A stretch of DNA of 64,000 nt from positions 1-64,000 of the forward strand of contig NZ_BMKK01000003.1 in NCBI RefSeq assembly GCF_014644295.1, given 5' to 3'. Under the pieces are notes generated by a model that worked only from the letters and a program-made list of their open reading frames with translations, was not told the origin of the DNA and did no database searches. Shown one piece after another: positions 49,019 to 58,057 of the stretch (its first letter is position 1; every line of letters begins with the position of its first letter). Position numbers and translations under genes: made by a program. The DNA is from Emticicia aquatilis (GTDB lineage: Bacteria > Bacteroidota > Bacteroidia > Cytophagales > Spirosomataceae).

Positions 49019-50089
49019 ATGACAGAAACACTTAACATAGACGTTACGCTGGTTGCTGAGAGCCGAATCCAACAACTTGACCCAAACAACATTGTTTTCG
49101 GAACGGTATTTACTGACCACATGTTGGTTGCAGACTGCATTAATGGTGTGTGGCAAACACCAAAGATTATGCCTTATGGCGATATTAGCTACAACCCAGC
49201 TCTGGCTACACTGCATTATGGACAGTCGATTTTTGAAGGAATGAAAGCTTTCAAAAATGATAAAGATGAAGTTTTGATGTTTCGCCCGTTAGAGAACTTC
49301 AAACGTTTCAATATTTCGGCTGAACGTATGTGCATGGCACAAGTTCCAGAGGAAATCTTTATCGGAGGTTTAGAAGAATTACTAAGAATTGATGCTGCGT
49401 GGGTACCAAAAGGCGAAGACAACTCGCTTTATTTGCGTCCGTTCATGTTTGCGAGCGATGTGTATTTGGGCGTACGTGCCTCACAAAACTACCGCTTCAT
49501 GATTATCATGAGTCCAGCAGGAAAATATTACTCGACTCCACCAAAAGTGAAAGTCGAAACTGAGTTTATCCGTGCCGCTCCGGGTGGTGTTGGTTATGCA
49601 AAATGTGCAGGAAACTATGCTGCATCGTTGTACCCAGCAAAATTAGCACAAGAGCAAGGTTATACACAATTATTATGGACAGATGCTATCGAACATAAAT
49701 ATTTTGAAGAGTCGGGTACTATGAACGTAATGTTTGTGAAAGATGGCAAACTTATAACGCCAAATACAAGCACAACGATTTTGAAAGGTATCACGCGTGA
49801 TACTTTATTGCAAATCGCCAAATCAATGGGTGTTGAAGTAGAAGAAAGAAGAGTTTCGGTAGAAGAAATTATTTCTGGAATTGAAAACGGAAGCGTAACC
49901 GAAGTATTTGGTGCAGGAACTGCCGTAGTGGTTTCGCCATTTGCTGCTATTGGTTTTGAAGGTAAAGATTACGCATTACCAGCAATCACTGACGATTCGA
50001 TGTCAACTCGCTTGAAAAACGCTTTGAACGATATTCGTACTGGTAAAGTAGAAGATACATTTGGTTGGGTTTGGAATATTCATGCTTAA
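49019..50089 (+). CDS. ilvE: Branched-chain amino acid aminotransferase
   Basis: A 356-residue fold-type IV PLP enzyme that interconverts Leu, Ile and Val with their 2-oxo acids. The PLP lysine is in GGVGYAKCAGNYAASL (about residue 198). ALHYGQSIFEGMKAF, YLRPFMFASD, YFEESGTMNVMFV and TEVFGAGTAVVVSP are conserved in the large (class II-like) IlvE group. ATG at 49019 is used instead of the TTG two codons before. It is a single gene ending at its own terminator. Confidence 0.95.
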   Translation: MTETLNIDVTLVAESRIQQLDPNNIVFGTVFTDHMLVADCINGVWQTPKIMPYGDISYNPALATLHYGQSIFEGMKAFKNDKDEVLMFRPLENFKRFNISAERMCMAQVPEEIFIGGLEELLRIDAAWVPKGEDNSLYLRPFMFASDVYLGVRASQNYRFMIIMSPAGKYYSTPPKVKVETEFIRAAPGGVGYAKCAGNYAASLYPAKLAQEQGYTQLLWTDAIEHKYFEESGTMNVMFVKDGKLITPNTSTTILKGITRDTLLQIAKSMGVEVEERRVSVEEIISGIENGSVTEVFGAGTAVVVSPFAAIGFEGKDYALPAITDDSMSTRLKNALNDIRTGKVEDTFGWVWNIHA

Positions 50090-50091
50090 CT

Positions 50092-50113
50092 GCCCCCCCG
50101 CTCCTAAAGGGGT
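50092..50113. repeat. CCCC/GGGG repeat after ilvE
   Basis: GCCCCCCCGCTCCTAAAGGGG; same family as 36550 and 57054. It starts two bases after the ilvE stop codon. Confidence 0.5.
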
Positions 50114-50121
50114 GTTTATAC

Positions 50122-50158
50122 AAAACGCCACTGCGATTTTTCGTAGTGGCGTTTTTGT
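50122..50158 (+). terminator. Terminator after ilvE
   Basis: 15-bp arms 50122-50136 (AAAACGCCACTGCGA) and 50141-50155 with one G-U pair and loop TTTT; the distal arm ends in T-rich sequence. Confidence 0.88.
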
Positions 50159-50217
50159 TATGAAATATATTTCATAATTTATTAAAACTTGATAAATTCG
50201 TACAAAAAATCAAATAA

Positions 50218-50826
50218 ATGCTTGTATTCGACGAAATATTGCAGTCTCCTAATCTTCGTGAAATCATTGACGAACTCGAAGCCGCTTGGGCTGACGAACA
50301 GAAACGTCGCCATGAATTTTGGGCAGATATTGATGAAAATGTCAAAGCCGAGTTTATTATGGGCGAAATTATTTATCATTCGCCCATTTATGGAAGACAT
50401 TGGATGGCTTCGTCTAATTTAACAAGAAGACTATTGCCTTTTGTTTATGAAAAAGATTTAGGAAAAATTGCCTACGAAAAAGTAATGGTTAGGCTCACAA
50501 GAAATGATTATGAGCCTGATATTTGTTTTTGGAAAAAAGAACGTACGCTTGATTTTGGAAAAAAGCAATCAGCATTTCCTGCTCCTGACTTTATTATTGA
50601 AATTCTATCTGATAGCACCAAAGAACGTGATTATGGTATTAAAATGACCGATTACGCACTTCATGGTGTGCAAGAATATTGGATTGTTGACACCGATGCT
50701 CAGACAGTTGAGCAATATCTACTGGAAAACCATACTTACAAATTAGCCCAAAAGTTGAAAGATGGTATTTTATACTCAGAAGCAATAGTGGGTTTCGGAA
50801 TGAACGTAAAAGAAATATTTGAGTGA
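50218..50826 (+). CDS. Uma2-family (DUF820) putative endonuclease
   Basis: A 202-residue protein of the Uma2 family, with a restriction-endonuclease-like fold. PDICFWKKER holds the first acidic residue. PAPDFIIEILSDSTKERDYGIK gives the D...E-x-L-S and Lys pattern of the family, and GVQEYWIVDTDAQTVEQY is the typical final part. Biological role is unproven; such genes occur in many copies in Cyanobacteria and Bacteroidota. It is a single gene. Confidence 0.88.
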   Translation: MLVFDEILQSPNLREIIDELEAAWADEQKRRHEFWADIDENVKAEFIMGEIIYHSPIYGRHWMASSNLTRRLLPFVYEKDLGKIAYEKVMVRLTRNDYEPDICFWKKERTLDFGKKQSAFPAPDFIIEILSDSTKERDYGIKMTDYALHGVQEYWIVDTDAQTVEQYLLENHTYKLAQKLKDGILYSEAIVGFGMNVKEIFE

Positions 50827-50832
50827 GATATT

Positions 50833-52242
50833 TTACTTTAACAACCCTATTCCAATCATGGCTACCTCTTCTGCTGAGTTTGAAAGCACTACTACGCCAA
50901 TTTGGCGTTCTTTATCGAAGCCCACAAAAGTTCTGAATCCTCCCGTGCCGCCTGAGTGCTGATAAATTGTATTTCGTTTTCGTTTGGTAATATGCCAGCC
51001 TAATCCAACAGTATTTTGTCCGCTTTCAAAAGTTACTTTTTGGCTTAAATCAATGGCTTCTTGTAGTTGTTTTGGGGCTTTAGTCATATTTGCCTCTACA
51101 TATTTTGCCATGTCGTTGGTTGTGGAGCGAATGCCACCAGCACCAGCCAGCATATTCAAATCCCATGCTGAGGTGGCTTTGCCTTTTTCGTTATATCCTT
51201 GAGCAAAATTATTTTTGTCAGTAGCATATAAGCTGATTTTTGTGTTTTCAAGTTTCAATGGCTTGCAGATTTTTTGCAACAATAATTCTTCGTAAGTAAG
51301 CTGATTTTGTTGGGCTAAGATAGTTCCGAGCAAACCCACCGCAAAATTTGAATATTCATAATTTACACCAACTTCACGGTAAGGCTTAAAGGTTTTCAGA
51401 TAACTATACATTCGGTCAATATCATAATTTTTATATGGATTATTTAAATCATCGCCTAATTTATAAAGATTCATCGGTAAACGAGGAAATCCCGACGTGT
51501 GGTTAGATAAAGTTTTGAGTGTGATTTGCACACCTTTATACGCCATTTTTCCAATAGAGTCGGGTAGATATTTATTGATGGGGTCATCGAGCGACATTTT
51601 GCCTTTCACAACTTCATCGGCAAGCAAGATGCCCGTAAAAGTCTTACTGATTGAGCCAATCTCAAAAAAGGTTTTATCGGCATCGGGGAGTTGTTTTTCG
51701 TCTTTTTTTACTTCTCCGTAGCTGTAAGTAATCGTTTTTCCATCTTTTATGAATGCCACACAAATGCCTGCCGTGTGCTGCATCTGAATATAAGGTCTTA
51801 CCAAACTGTCAATCCGTAAATCAAGCGGTGTTTTCATCGGATTATTACTCGCAACTTGATAATCCTTCTTTGGTACATCGCTTTTGTAAGGTTGAAAAAG
51901 CAGTGTCGAAATTTTATCGTTTTTATCCAGTCCAATAAAGAAATTCTGACTTCCTTTATCAAAGATAGCTTTGTAAAGTGCTACACCATCGGTTGTTTTC
52001 TGAAATTCCGACGTTTTCCACTTTCCGAACTGAGTATAAAGCATTGATGATACCTGTACGATTTGAGTTTCTGAAACTTGCTTCTGAAAACCTTCGTTCG
52101 TTAGAGCATATAAAGCTTTACTGTTTTTTTCATTGAAAGTTGTTTCAACTAATTTTCGCACAGAATCTATTTTGGCAGAAACAGCTTGCGAAAAGCTTGT
52201 AAATGAACTTGTTAGTAGTAAAATTGTGAATAAAGTTCGCAT
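50833..52242 (-). CDS. Beta-lactamase-fold serine hydrolase with DUF3887-like domain
   Basis: A 469-residue secreted serine hydrolase with a signal peptide (MRTLFTILLLTSSFTSFSQ). Residues about 25-118 form a DUF3887-like domain. Residues about 140-469 are a class C beta-lactamase/DD-peptidase fold: Ser197-x-x-Lys200 in EIGSISKTF, Tyr-x-Asn in YEYSNFAVG, and HSGGTGGF in place of KTG. It probably acts on peptidoglycan or small esters; a drug-resistance role is not implied. ATG at 52242 is chosen as the start of the signal peptide. Confidence 0.9.
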   Translation of the reverse strand: MRTLFTILLLTSSFTSFSQAVSAKIDSVRKLVETTFNEKNSKALYALTNEGFQKQVSETQIVQVSSMLYTQFGKWKTSEFQKTTDGVALYKAIFDKGSQNFFIGLDKNDKISTLLFQPYKSDVPKKDYQVASNNPMKTPLDLRIDSLVRPYIQMQHTAGICVAFIKDGKTITYSYGEVKKDEKQLPDADKTFFEIGSISKTFTGILLADEVVKGKMSLDDPINKYLPDSIGKMAYKGVQITLKTLSNHTSGFPRLPMNLYKLGDDLNNPYKNYDIDRMYSYLKTFKPYREVGVNYEYSNFAVGLLGTILAQQNQLTYEELLLQKICKPLKLENTKISLYATDKNNFAQGYNEKGKATSAWDLNMLAGAGGIRSTTNDMAKYVEANMTKAPKQLQEAIDLSQKVTFESGQNTVGLGWHITKRKRNTIYQHSGGTGGFRTFVGFDKERQIGVVVLSNSAEEVAMIGIGLLK

Positions 52243-52415
52243 TATATACGGTTTGTTTGATAACCCAATTTGCAGAAGAATCATTAAATTCAGACCGAAA
52301 TTTTGACAGGTGGTAAAATAAAATGATTTGGAGGACGAAAAATTAAAATCATAAACCAAAACCAAATTCCACTATAATAAGTTGATATTCAAAGTCTTTC
52401 GATTTTATGCCATGC

Positions 52416-52444
52416 TTGAGTGCATAATTTAGTTGTTAGTTTTG
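52416..52444 (+). promoter_or_regulatory. Promoter of the polyprenyl diphosphate synthase gene
   Basis: TTG (52416-52418), 18 nt, TAGTTTTG (52437-52444) fits the Bacteroidota consensus. The predicted transcript start is near 52451, which supports a start codon downstream of the hairpin module. Confidence 0.65.
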
Positions 52445-52489
52445 CCAAGTTTGGCGTTATTTGTTGTTCAATCTATATCTCTGATTTCG

Positions 52490-52519
52490 GCGAACAGGAT
52501 GTTCGCTCCACATTTTATG
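52490..52519 (+). promoter_or_regulatory. Leader hairpin plus CGCTCCACA box at the polyprenyl synthase start
   Basis: Arms GCGAAC (52490-52495) and GTTCGC (52501-52506), then CGCTCCACA (52504-52512), TTTT and ATG at 52517. It is the fourth copy of the module seen before hemC, the GAF reductase and gltX. Confidence 0.6.
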
Positions 52520-53491
52520 TCATTAGAAGTATTCCTTAAAGCAATTCAAACCGAAATTGCCAGTACAAAATACGGCGAAAGTCCCGTTGAACTCTATGAA
52601 CCCATCGAATATTTGATGTCGCTTGGTGGAAAAAAAATGCGTCCATTGCTTACCGTGATGGCTACCAATATTTTTGTTGATGACTGGCAAAAATCAGTTA
52701 AGCCAGCACTTGGCGTAGAGGTTTTTCATAATTTCACGCTTATGCACGATGATATTATGGATGCCGCTCCACTACGAAGAGGCAAGCCAACGGTGCATGA
52801 AAAATGGAATGAAAACGTAGCGATTCTTTCGGGTGATGTGATGCTCGTATGTGCATACGAGTTAATGACAGCCGTTGATGATAAAATTTTCAAGCATGTA
52901 ATTAGAAGATTTAATCGTACGGCAGCCGAAGTTTGTGAAGGCCAGCAATGGGATATGAATTTTGCGACCCGAAACGATGTTACAGAAGACGAGTACATTA
53001 ATATGATTCGCCTAAAAACATCAGTTTTGCTGGGCTTTGCCTTGGAATTGGGCGGTTTGATTGCCGAAGCAGGAGAAGAAGCTACACAATTATTATATGA
53101 TTTTGGAACGAATATCGGAATTGGTTTTCAGCTAAAAGATGATATTTTAGATGTTTATGGAGACCCCGAGAAATTTGGCAAACAAGTAGGTGGCGATATT
53201 ATCGAAAATAAAAAAACTTGGCTTTTGCTGAAAGCCCTCAAAATCGGTAAAGGCACTGCCCAAGAAGCTGAGCTACAAGCATGGATTTATGCCAAAGAAT
53301 TTGATAAAGACGAAAAAGTAAAAGCTGTAAGAGCCATTTACGATGCCTTGAACATCAGGCAATTGGCCGAACAAAAAATGAATGCGTTTTTTGATAAAGG
53401 CTTGGCTGATTTAGAAAAGCTCAACGCTTCGGCAGAAAGAAAACAGCCGTTGATTGAGCTTACCAAACAATTAATAGAACGAGAATCATAG
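52517..53491 (+). CDS. Polyprenyl diphosphate synthase
   Basis: A 324-residue trans-isoprenyl diphosphate synthase that extends allylic diphosphates with IPP, giving the side chain of menaquinone or another polyprenyl. GGKKMRPLL binds IPP; the first Asp-rich motif is HDDIMDAAPLRRGKPTVH and the second is LKDDILDVYGD. Length and the residues before the first motif suggest a long-chain product; the chain length is not certain. ATG at 52517 is chosen because earlier starts lie within the promoter and the hairpin. Confidence 0.92.
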   Translation: MSLEVFLKAIQTEIASTKYGESPVELYEPIEYLMSLGGKKMRPLLTVMATNIFVDDWQKSVKPALGVEVFHNFTLMHDDIMDAAPLRRGKPTVHEKWNENVAILSGDVMLVCAYELMTAVDDKIFKHVIRRFNRTAAEVCEGQQWDMNFATRNDVTEDEYINMIRLKTSVLLGFALELGGLIAEAGEEATQLLYDFGTNIGIGFQLKDDILDVYGDPEKFGKQVGGDIIENKKTWLLLKALKIGKGTAQEAELQAWIYAKEFDKDEKVKAVRAIYDALNIRQLAEQKMNAFFDKGLADLEKLNASAERKQPLIELTKQLIERES

Positions 53492-53522
53492 AAAGTCAAC
53501 AGTCGATAGTCCACAGTCGACA
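53491..53522. repeat. AGTC-rich intergenic repeat
   Basis: AAGTCAACAGTCGATAG followed by TCCACAGTCGACAG, a tandem of AGTC words, between the prenyl synthase and rhomboid genes. Related to 5335, 25622 and 62431. Confidence 0.55.
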
Positions 53523-53536
53523 GAAAAAATAAACAA

Positions 53537-54172
53537 ATGGAACAACTGACCGCAAATTTTTTAATTATACTCGTCACAGTAGGTGTGAGTCTTTACGCAC
53601 TCAGTAACCCAACGATGCTTTATAGTTGGATGATGAACCCTAAAGCAATTGACCGCAACCGTGAATACCACCGTTTCGTCACTTCGGGCTTTGTTCATGC
53701 CGATTTTATGCACTTGTTTTTCAACATGTTCACCTTATACAGTTTCGGTGATTTTATTGAGCAGGTTTTCATTCAAAAATTCGATAATGACCCTCGTCTT
53801 GGCTCGGTGGCTTATGTTATTTTCTATGTAGTAGCAATCGTGGTGTCTGATTTATCGACATTTTTCAAGCACCGTAAAGACGGAAATTATAACTCACTCG
53901 GAGCTTCAGGAGCAGTTTCTGCCGTAATTTTTGGAGCGATTTTATTCGTTCCTACTGCAAAGCTTGGGGTATTTTTTATTCCGATGCCTGCTTTTATTTT
54001 TGCCATACTTTATTTGGCTTTTACGTACTACGAAATGCAGCGTGGTAATGGCTATATCAACCATTCTGCTCACTGGTGGGGAGCTGTTTTTGGAATTGTT
54101 GTGATGATTGTAATGTACCCAGAAGTTGTGCCGAGTTTTATTAACCAAATTGCAAACTGGCGACCGTTTTAG
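53537..54172 (+). CDS. Rhomboid-family intramembrane serine protease
   Basis: A 211-residue membrane protease with six hydrophobic segments. HLFFNMFTLYSFG gives His59 and Asn63 of the oxyanion region. The nucleophile is Ser124 in NSLGASGAVSAVIFG (GxSG). The catalytic His is His179 in SAHWWGAVFG. It cuts single-pass or unstable membrane helices. The next gene starts 6 nt after its stop and encodes a membrane-tethered LytTR transcription factor, which could be a substrate or a functional partner; this is an inference from position. Confidence 0.93.
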   Translation: MEQLTANFLIILVTVGVSLYALSNPTMLYSWMMNPKAIDRNREYHRFVTSGFVHADFMHLFFNMFTLYSFGDFIEQVFIQKFDNDPRLGSVAYVIFYVVAIVVSDLSTFFKHRKDGNYNSLGASGAVSAVIFGAILFVPTAKLGVFFIPMPAFIFAILYLAFTYYEMQRGNGYINHSAHWWGAVFGIVVMIVMYPEVVPSFINQIANWRPF

Positions 54173-54178
54173 AGAAAA

Positions 54179-55057
54179 ATGCTTAAAATCCTTCAACAAC
54201 CATATCCTTTTGGCGAAAAATCGAACACTAAGTTGCTCTTACAAAGCTTGGGGGAAGGAACTTTTATTGCTTTATTTTTAATTCTATTTCAACCTTTAGG
54301 GGTTTCGGATTGGCACGACCCTAACAAAGTTTGGTATTTGGCGTGTTACGGACTCATCACTACTTTGTGCGGTCTTGTGCTGCGTTTTGGGATTTTCAAG
54401 AGTTTTCCTAAATACCACAACGAAACAACTTGGAATGTAGGCAAAGAAATACTTTCAATCCTGCTTCTTATTTTGATGATTACGGTCGTCAATGTTTTTT
54501 TCAGTAGGATTGCTTTTAACCTCAACATCAGCCTGAAAAGTTTTTTTTGGATGCTTATTGGCGTAATGATTATCGGCATTTTTCCTGCTACTTTCGGAGT
54601 AATGCTCAACTATATCATTCAGCTAAAGAAATATAATCAACCAATCGTTGTGCATCATCATGCACCCGAAATAGGCTTAAACGAAAATAATATTGAAAAT
54701 AAAGCACCGAACAATGACGTCGTTCGCTTAAAACTTATTGCCGAAAACGATAGAGATTCGATAGAGTTGAGTACCGAATCGCTCTATTTTATTGAATCGT
54801 CTGATAATTATTCAACTATATATTACGAAAAGCAAGGCAAACTCCAAAAAGAACTTCTTCGTAGCAGCCTTACTCGCCTCGAAAGCCAAATACCTTCCGA
54901 AAACATTGTGCGTTGTCATCGCTCGTTTATTGTCAATCTTGATAAAGTCGAGAAAGTAACGGGTAATGCACAAGGCTATAAACTTCACCTCGAAGCTCCC
55001 GAATTGCTTGTGCCAGTTGCTCGCAAATACTCAGAGATTGTTGAGCGATTGAAATAA
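54179..55057 (+). CDS. Membrane-tethered LytTR DNA-binding regulator
   Basis: A 292-residue protein with four membrane segments (about 20-42, 53-74, 92-115 and 122-145) and a C-terminal LytTR DNA-binding domain (about 185-292). The latter shows IELSTESLYFIESSDNYSTIYY, LLRSSLTRLE and RCHRSFIVNLDKVEKV. It lacks a receiver domain, so control must act through the membrane part or another protein. It lies 6 nt after the rhomboid protease gene. Target promoters are unknown. Confidence 0.9.
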   Translation: MLKILQQPYPFGEKSNTKLLLQSLGEGTFIALFLILFQPLGVSDWHDPNKVWYLACYGLITTLCGLVLRFGIFKSFPKYHNETTWNVGKEILSILLLILMITVVNVFFSRIAFNLNISLKSFFWMLIGVMIIGIFPATFGVMLNYIIQLKKYNQPIVVHHHAPEIGLNENNIENKAPNNDVVRLKLIAENDRDSIELSTESLYFIESSDNYSTIYYEKQGKLQKELLRSSLTRLESQIPSENIVRCHRSFIVNLDKVEKVTGNAQGYKLHLEAPELLVPVARKYSEIVERLK

Positions 55058-55125
55058 ATCTACAAAGAGGCGTTTGATACTAATTAAATGAGTTTTTGGG
55101 TCTGCAACAGCGATAGTTGAAAGGT

Positions 55126-55605
55126 TCAGTATAAATAAGCCATTAATTGCTCATCAATAAAACGCTCTTCAGCTTGAATGTAGGTATAGTTTTTCATGAC
55201 TCCTTCAAAAACAAAACCATGTTTCTCGTAAAGTTTTATTGCCTTTGTATTGAAGGTTGCCGTACTAAGTTCGAGTCTTTTCAAGCCTCTTTGTTTGCCC
55301 AAATCAATAATTTCTGTCATCATTTTTGAACCAAAACCTTTTCCTGTAAAATCAGGATGAATAGCAAGACCGCCAATGTAATTAATGTGTTTGGTTCGGT
55401 GATGGAAAGGGATAAGTTTAAACATTCCTATATTTTGTCCTGCGTCAGCGTAAATAAAGATAATATTTTGCTTCAGTAAATCATTAAAAATAGGCATAAA
55501 CGCCTCTCTATCCATCAATTCGTAAAGCAAATACGGATTAGTGGCCGGATTCATATAAAGCCCATAAATAAAATCAAAATCATTAGCCGTAATATTGCGA
55601 ACCAT
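55126..55605 (-). CDS. GNAT-family N-acetyltransferase
   Basis: A 159-residue GNAT enzyme. The acetyl-CoA loop is AIHPDFTGKGFGSKMM (Q/R-x-x-G-x-G/A form), and the final part is LELSTATFNTKAIKLYEKHGFVFEG. The substrate is unknown; the RimJ/RimL-like or PhnO-like group is possible. It is convergent with the LytTR gene and divergent from the DUF2141 gene. Confidence 0.88.
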   Translation of the reverse strand: MVRNITANDFDFIYGLYMNPATNPYLLYELMDREAFMPIFNDLLKQNIIFIYADAGQNIGMFKLIPFHHRTKHINYIGGLAIHPDFTGKGFGSKMMTEIIDLGKQRGLKRLELSTATFNTKAIKLYEKHGFVFEGVMKNYTYIQAEERFIDEQLMAYLY

Positions 55606-55748
55606 ATTAAAATACAGAGATATTATTGATGAAAAGCAAAGATAATATTTTGAAAACTAAAACAAACCTTTGTCATTCGTCCCACAATTTTGTTAAATCT
55701 CCCTTCGCTTTGTCAAACTCCCCAACTGTTTGATAATCAGCCCTTTGA

Positions 55749-55780
55749 TTTGCATAGTTTTTTAAGCCATTCTACCTTTG
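55749..55780 (+). promoter_or_regulatory. Promoter of the DUF2141 gene
   Basis: TTTG (55749-55752), 20 nt, TACCTTTG (55773-55780): a full Bacteroidota consensus about 48 nt before ATG 55828. Confidence 0.75.
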
Positions 55781-55827
55781 TGTCATTCAAATAACACAAA
55801 AAATATTTCAAAAAAACACGTAATCAA

Positions 55828-56262
55828 ATGAAAACGCTCTTCAAAACAATCATCCTAATCGCAATTTTTGCATTTACTTCAACTATCACTTTTGCTCAAA
55901 ACAAATACAGTGTAACAGTTACGATAAAAGGCATTCAGCAACGAACAGGAAAAATTTTAGCTACGATTTCAAACGATGAAAATAGCTTCCCACAAGGTGG
56001 AGGTATAAAATCGGCCACGGCAGAAGTAACTAAAGAAGGTGAAGTAACTTTAAAGTTTGAAGGAATGTTGGAAGGCAAATATGCCATTGTTTTATACCAA
56101 GATTTAAACGGCGATAACAAACTCGATATGAACGGGCAAATGCCAGCCGAACCTTTTGGTTTTTCAAATGTAACGATGCTTATGGGGCCGCCAAATTTCG
56201 AGCAATGTGCCTTCGATTTGAATGAAAATAAAAATATTACCATCAGTTTATTCTCTTTCTAA
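55828..56262 (+). CDS. DUF2141 secreted protein
   Basis: A 144-residue periplasmic protein with a signal peptide (MKTLFKTIILIAIFAFTSTITFAQ). The DUF2141 family pattern is clear: VTIKGIQQRTGKILATISND, then YAIVLYQDLNGDNKLDMNGQMPAEPFGFSN. DxNGDxKLD looks like a calcium-type loop. The fold is a beta sandwich. Function unknown; it is often next to membrane or TonB genes. It lies 24 nt before a polytopic membrane protein gene and probably shares its transcript. Confidence 0.9.
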   Translation: MKTLFKTIILIAIFAFTSTITFAQNKYSVTVTIKGIQQRTGKILATISNDENSFPQGGGIKSATAEVTKEGEVTLKFEGMLEGKYAIVLYQDLNGDNKLDMNGQMPAEPFGFSNVTMLMGPPNFEQCAFDLNENKNITISLFSF

Positions 56263-56286
56263 GAATTTACCTTAAAAAATACAACA

Positions 56287-57042
56287 ATGGAAACGCTCAT
56301 CTATAAATCTTCAATTGCAGTTCATGTCTTGTGTGGCATTTTATCATTGATAGCTGGTTTGGTAGCTATGATAGCCAATAAGGGTGGAAAAGTACATAAC
56401 CGTGCGGGTGTAATTTTTTATTGGTCAATGTTTATGATATTCGTTACGACCACTATCTTTTTTATCTTATATCCAACCAATCTAAAATATCAATTTTTCT
56501 TAGGAATCGGTATCGTAAGTTTTTATCCAAACTGGTCTGGCAAAAGAATGCTGGCCATGAAAAAAGGCTTAAAGCCAACTTTGGTAGATAAAATCGGTGC
56601 GTGGTTGATTGGCTTTTCGGGCGTGTGTATGTTGGCTTATGGCGTTTATCTGACAGTTAATCCAGCTAAGTATTTCGGAGAATTAAATGTACTGTTTTTT
56701 ATTTTCGGAACAGTAAGTTTATTGAATGCCTATGGAGACCTAAAATTATACTTAGGTTATGTAAAAGCCGAAAAAATGCACTGGTTTTTTGCCCATGCTG
56801 GCAAAATGATGGGAGCATACACAGCAGCAATCACGGCTTTTTGTGTAAATATCGTACCAAGATTTATGCCTGATAATACACCAAGTTTTGTATTCATCCT
56901 TACTTGGACAGCCCCAGGTATTATACTCGGAATTCTTTCGGCTCGCATCATCAAAAAATATAAAGTCAAGTTCAAAATCGAAACAAAGCCAAGCCTTTCC
57001 GCTAAAATTAAACAACTTTTTGCTAAGAAAGAATTGATATGA
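56287..57042 (+). CDS. DUF2306-like polytopic membrane protein
   Basis: A 251-residue protein with about seven hydrophobic segments. Conserved-looking His residues occur in SIAVHVLCGILSLIAG (His13) and KGGKVHNRAGVIFYWS, and HWFFAHAGKMMGAYTA is further on. That is the pattern of DUF2306-type predicted membrane proteins; heme or quinone contact is possible but unproven. It is co-directional with and close to the DUF2141 gene. Confidence 0.75.
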   Translation: METLIYKSSIAVHVLCGILSLIAGLVAMIANKGGKVHNRAGVIFYWSMFMIFVTTTIFFILYPTNLKYQFFLGIGIVSFYPNWSGKRMLAMKKGLKPTLVDKIGAWLIGFSGVCMLAYGVYLTVNPAKYFGELNVLFFIFGTVSLLNAYGDLKLYLGYVKAEKMHWFFAHAGKMMGAYTAAITAFCVNIVPRFMPDNTPSFVFILTWTAPGIILGILSARIIKKYKVKFKIETKPSLSAKIKQLFAKKELI

Positions 57043-57053
57043 GTCAGTTCTTT

Positions 57054-57075
57054 CTCCCCTTTAGGGGTCGGGGGC
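57054..57075. repeat. CCCC/GGGG repeat (reverse orientation)
   Basis: CTCCCCTTTAGGGGTCGGGGG; on the minus strand this reads CCCCCgaCCCCtaaaGGGG, the same design as at 36550. It lies after the membrane protein stop codon. Confidence 0.55.
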
Positions 57076-57157
57076 AATTCCGCAAAAATCAGATTGTCCA
57101 TCAACGTAATCCAACGTAATTTTGACGAAAGATTCAAGAAAAGCTAAATCAAAAGCG

Positions 57158-58006
57158 ATGGAAAATATTGATAACCAAGAATATATAGATTATAACAGAA
57201 TAGAAAAAGCGATTCGATTCATCGAAGAAAACTTCCAAAATCAACCAAGCGTAAAAGAAATTGCCGACCACGTTGCATTATCAGAATTTCATTTTAATCG
57301 GTTATTTTCGAAGTGGGCAGGCACAAGTCCGCAGCGATTCATGCGATTCTTGACCAAAGAATTTGCCAAAGAAAAACTCGCCGAAAGTAGCAATTTACTC
57401 GAAGCAACTTTCGAGTCAGGCCTTTCAAGTTCAAGCCGTTTACACGACTTATTTGTGAGCTACGAAGCCATGACTCCCGCCGAATTTAAAGCAAAAGGGC
57501 AGGGTTTAACAGTTCATTACGGAATCCATGAAACACCATTTGGCGAATGTCTGATTGCCATTACTGAGCGAGGAATTACCGATTTTAGATTTCTTGAAGA
57601 GTCGTCTAAAGATTTGATAATAAAAGAATTACAACAAGATTTTGAAAAAGCTAAACTCATTTTTGATAATAACTTCACGAAGCCATTTATCGAACAAATT
57701 TTCTATGAAAACATCAACACAAGCGAACCGCTCACGCTTTTGTTGCGAGGAACAAATTTTCAGATAAAAGTTTGGGAAGCCCTTCTTAAAATTCCGTTTG
57801 GACAAATGGTCAGCTACGAAACCATTGCCAACGCCATCGGCAAACCCACTGCCCAACGAGCTGTCGGGACAGCCATCGGAAGCAATCGACTTGGCTATAT
57901 TATTCCGTGCCACCGAGTGCTGCAAAAAGTAGGAGGAATTGGCGGCTACCGTTGGGGTACAACTCGTAAAAAAGCAATTTTGGGCTGGGAAATGGGGCAT
58001 TCGTAG
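57158..58006 (+). CDS. AraC-type HTH fused to O6-methylguanine-DNA methyltransferase (Ada-like)
   Basis: A 282-residue fusion. Residues about 15-100 are an AraC-type DNA-binding domain (IEKAIRFIEENFQNQPSVK, FHFNRLFSKWAGTSPQRFMR). Residues about 130-282 are the MGMT domain: FQIKVWEALLKIPFGQMVSY, then the acceptor Cys in IIPCHRVLQKVGGIGGYRWG. It removes methyl groups from O6-methylguanine and may regulate repair genes. The Ada N-terminal zinc domain is missing here, but a separate protein of that family is encoded just downstream on the other strand. ATG at 57158 is used, not the TTG at 57122. Confidence 0.92.
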   Translation: MENIDNQEYIDYNRIEKAIRFIEENFQNQPSVKEIADHVALSEFHFNRLFSKWAGTSPQRFMRFLTKEFAKEKLAESSNLLEATFESGLSSSSRLHDLFVSYEAMTPAEFKAKGQGLTVHYGIHETPFGECLIAITERGITDFRFLEESSKDLIIKELQQDFEKAKLIFDNNFTKPFIEQIFYENINTSEPLTLLLRGTNFQIKVWEALLKIPFGQMVSYETIANAIGKPTAQRAVGTAIGSNRLGYIIPCHRVLQKVGGIGGYRWGTTRKKAILGWEMGHS

Positions 58007-58057
58007 CACAAGTTGCCCGTAACCGCTACGGCGGACCGTTCCGATTTCAAATTGTGC
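58006..58057. repeat. Imperfect inverted repeat between convergent stops
   Basis: GCACAAGTT (58006-58014) and AAATTGTGC (58049-58057) pair over eight of nine positions; between them lies CGTA-accgc-TACG. It could act as a weak bidirectional terminator. Confidence 0.45.

Noticed and set aside
50833-52242. Antibiotic-resistance beta-lactamase
   Set aside because: It has the SxxK and YxN motifs of the whole superfamily plus a DUF3887-like domain, but HSG in place of KTG and no feature specific to known resistance enzymes.
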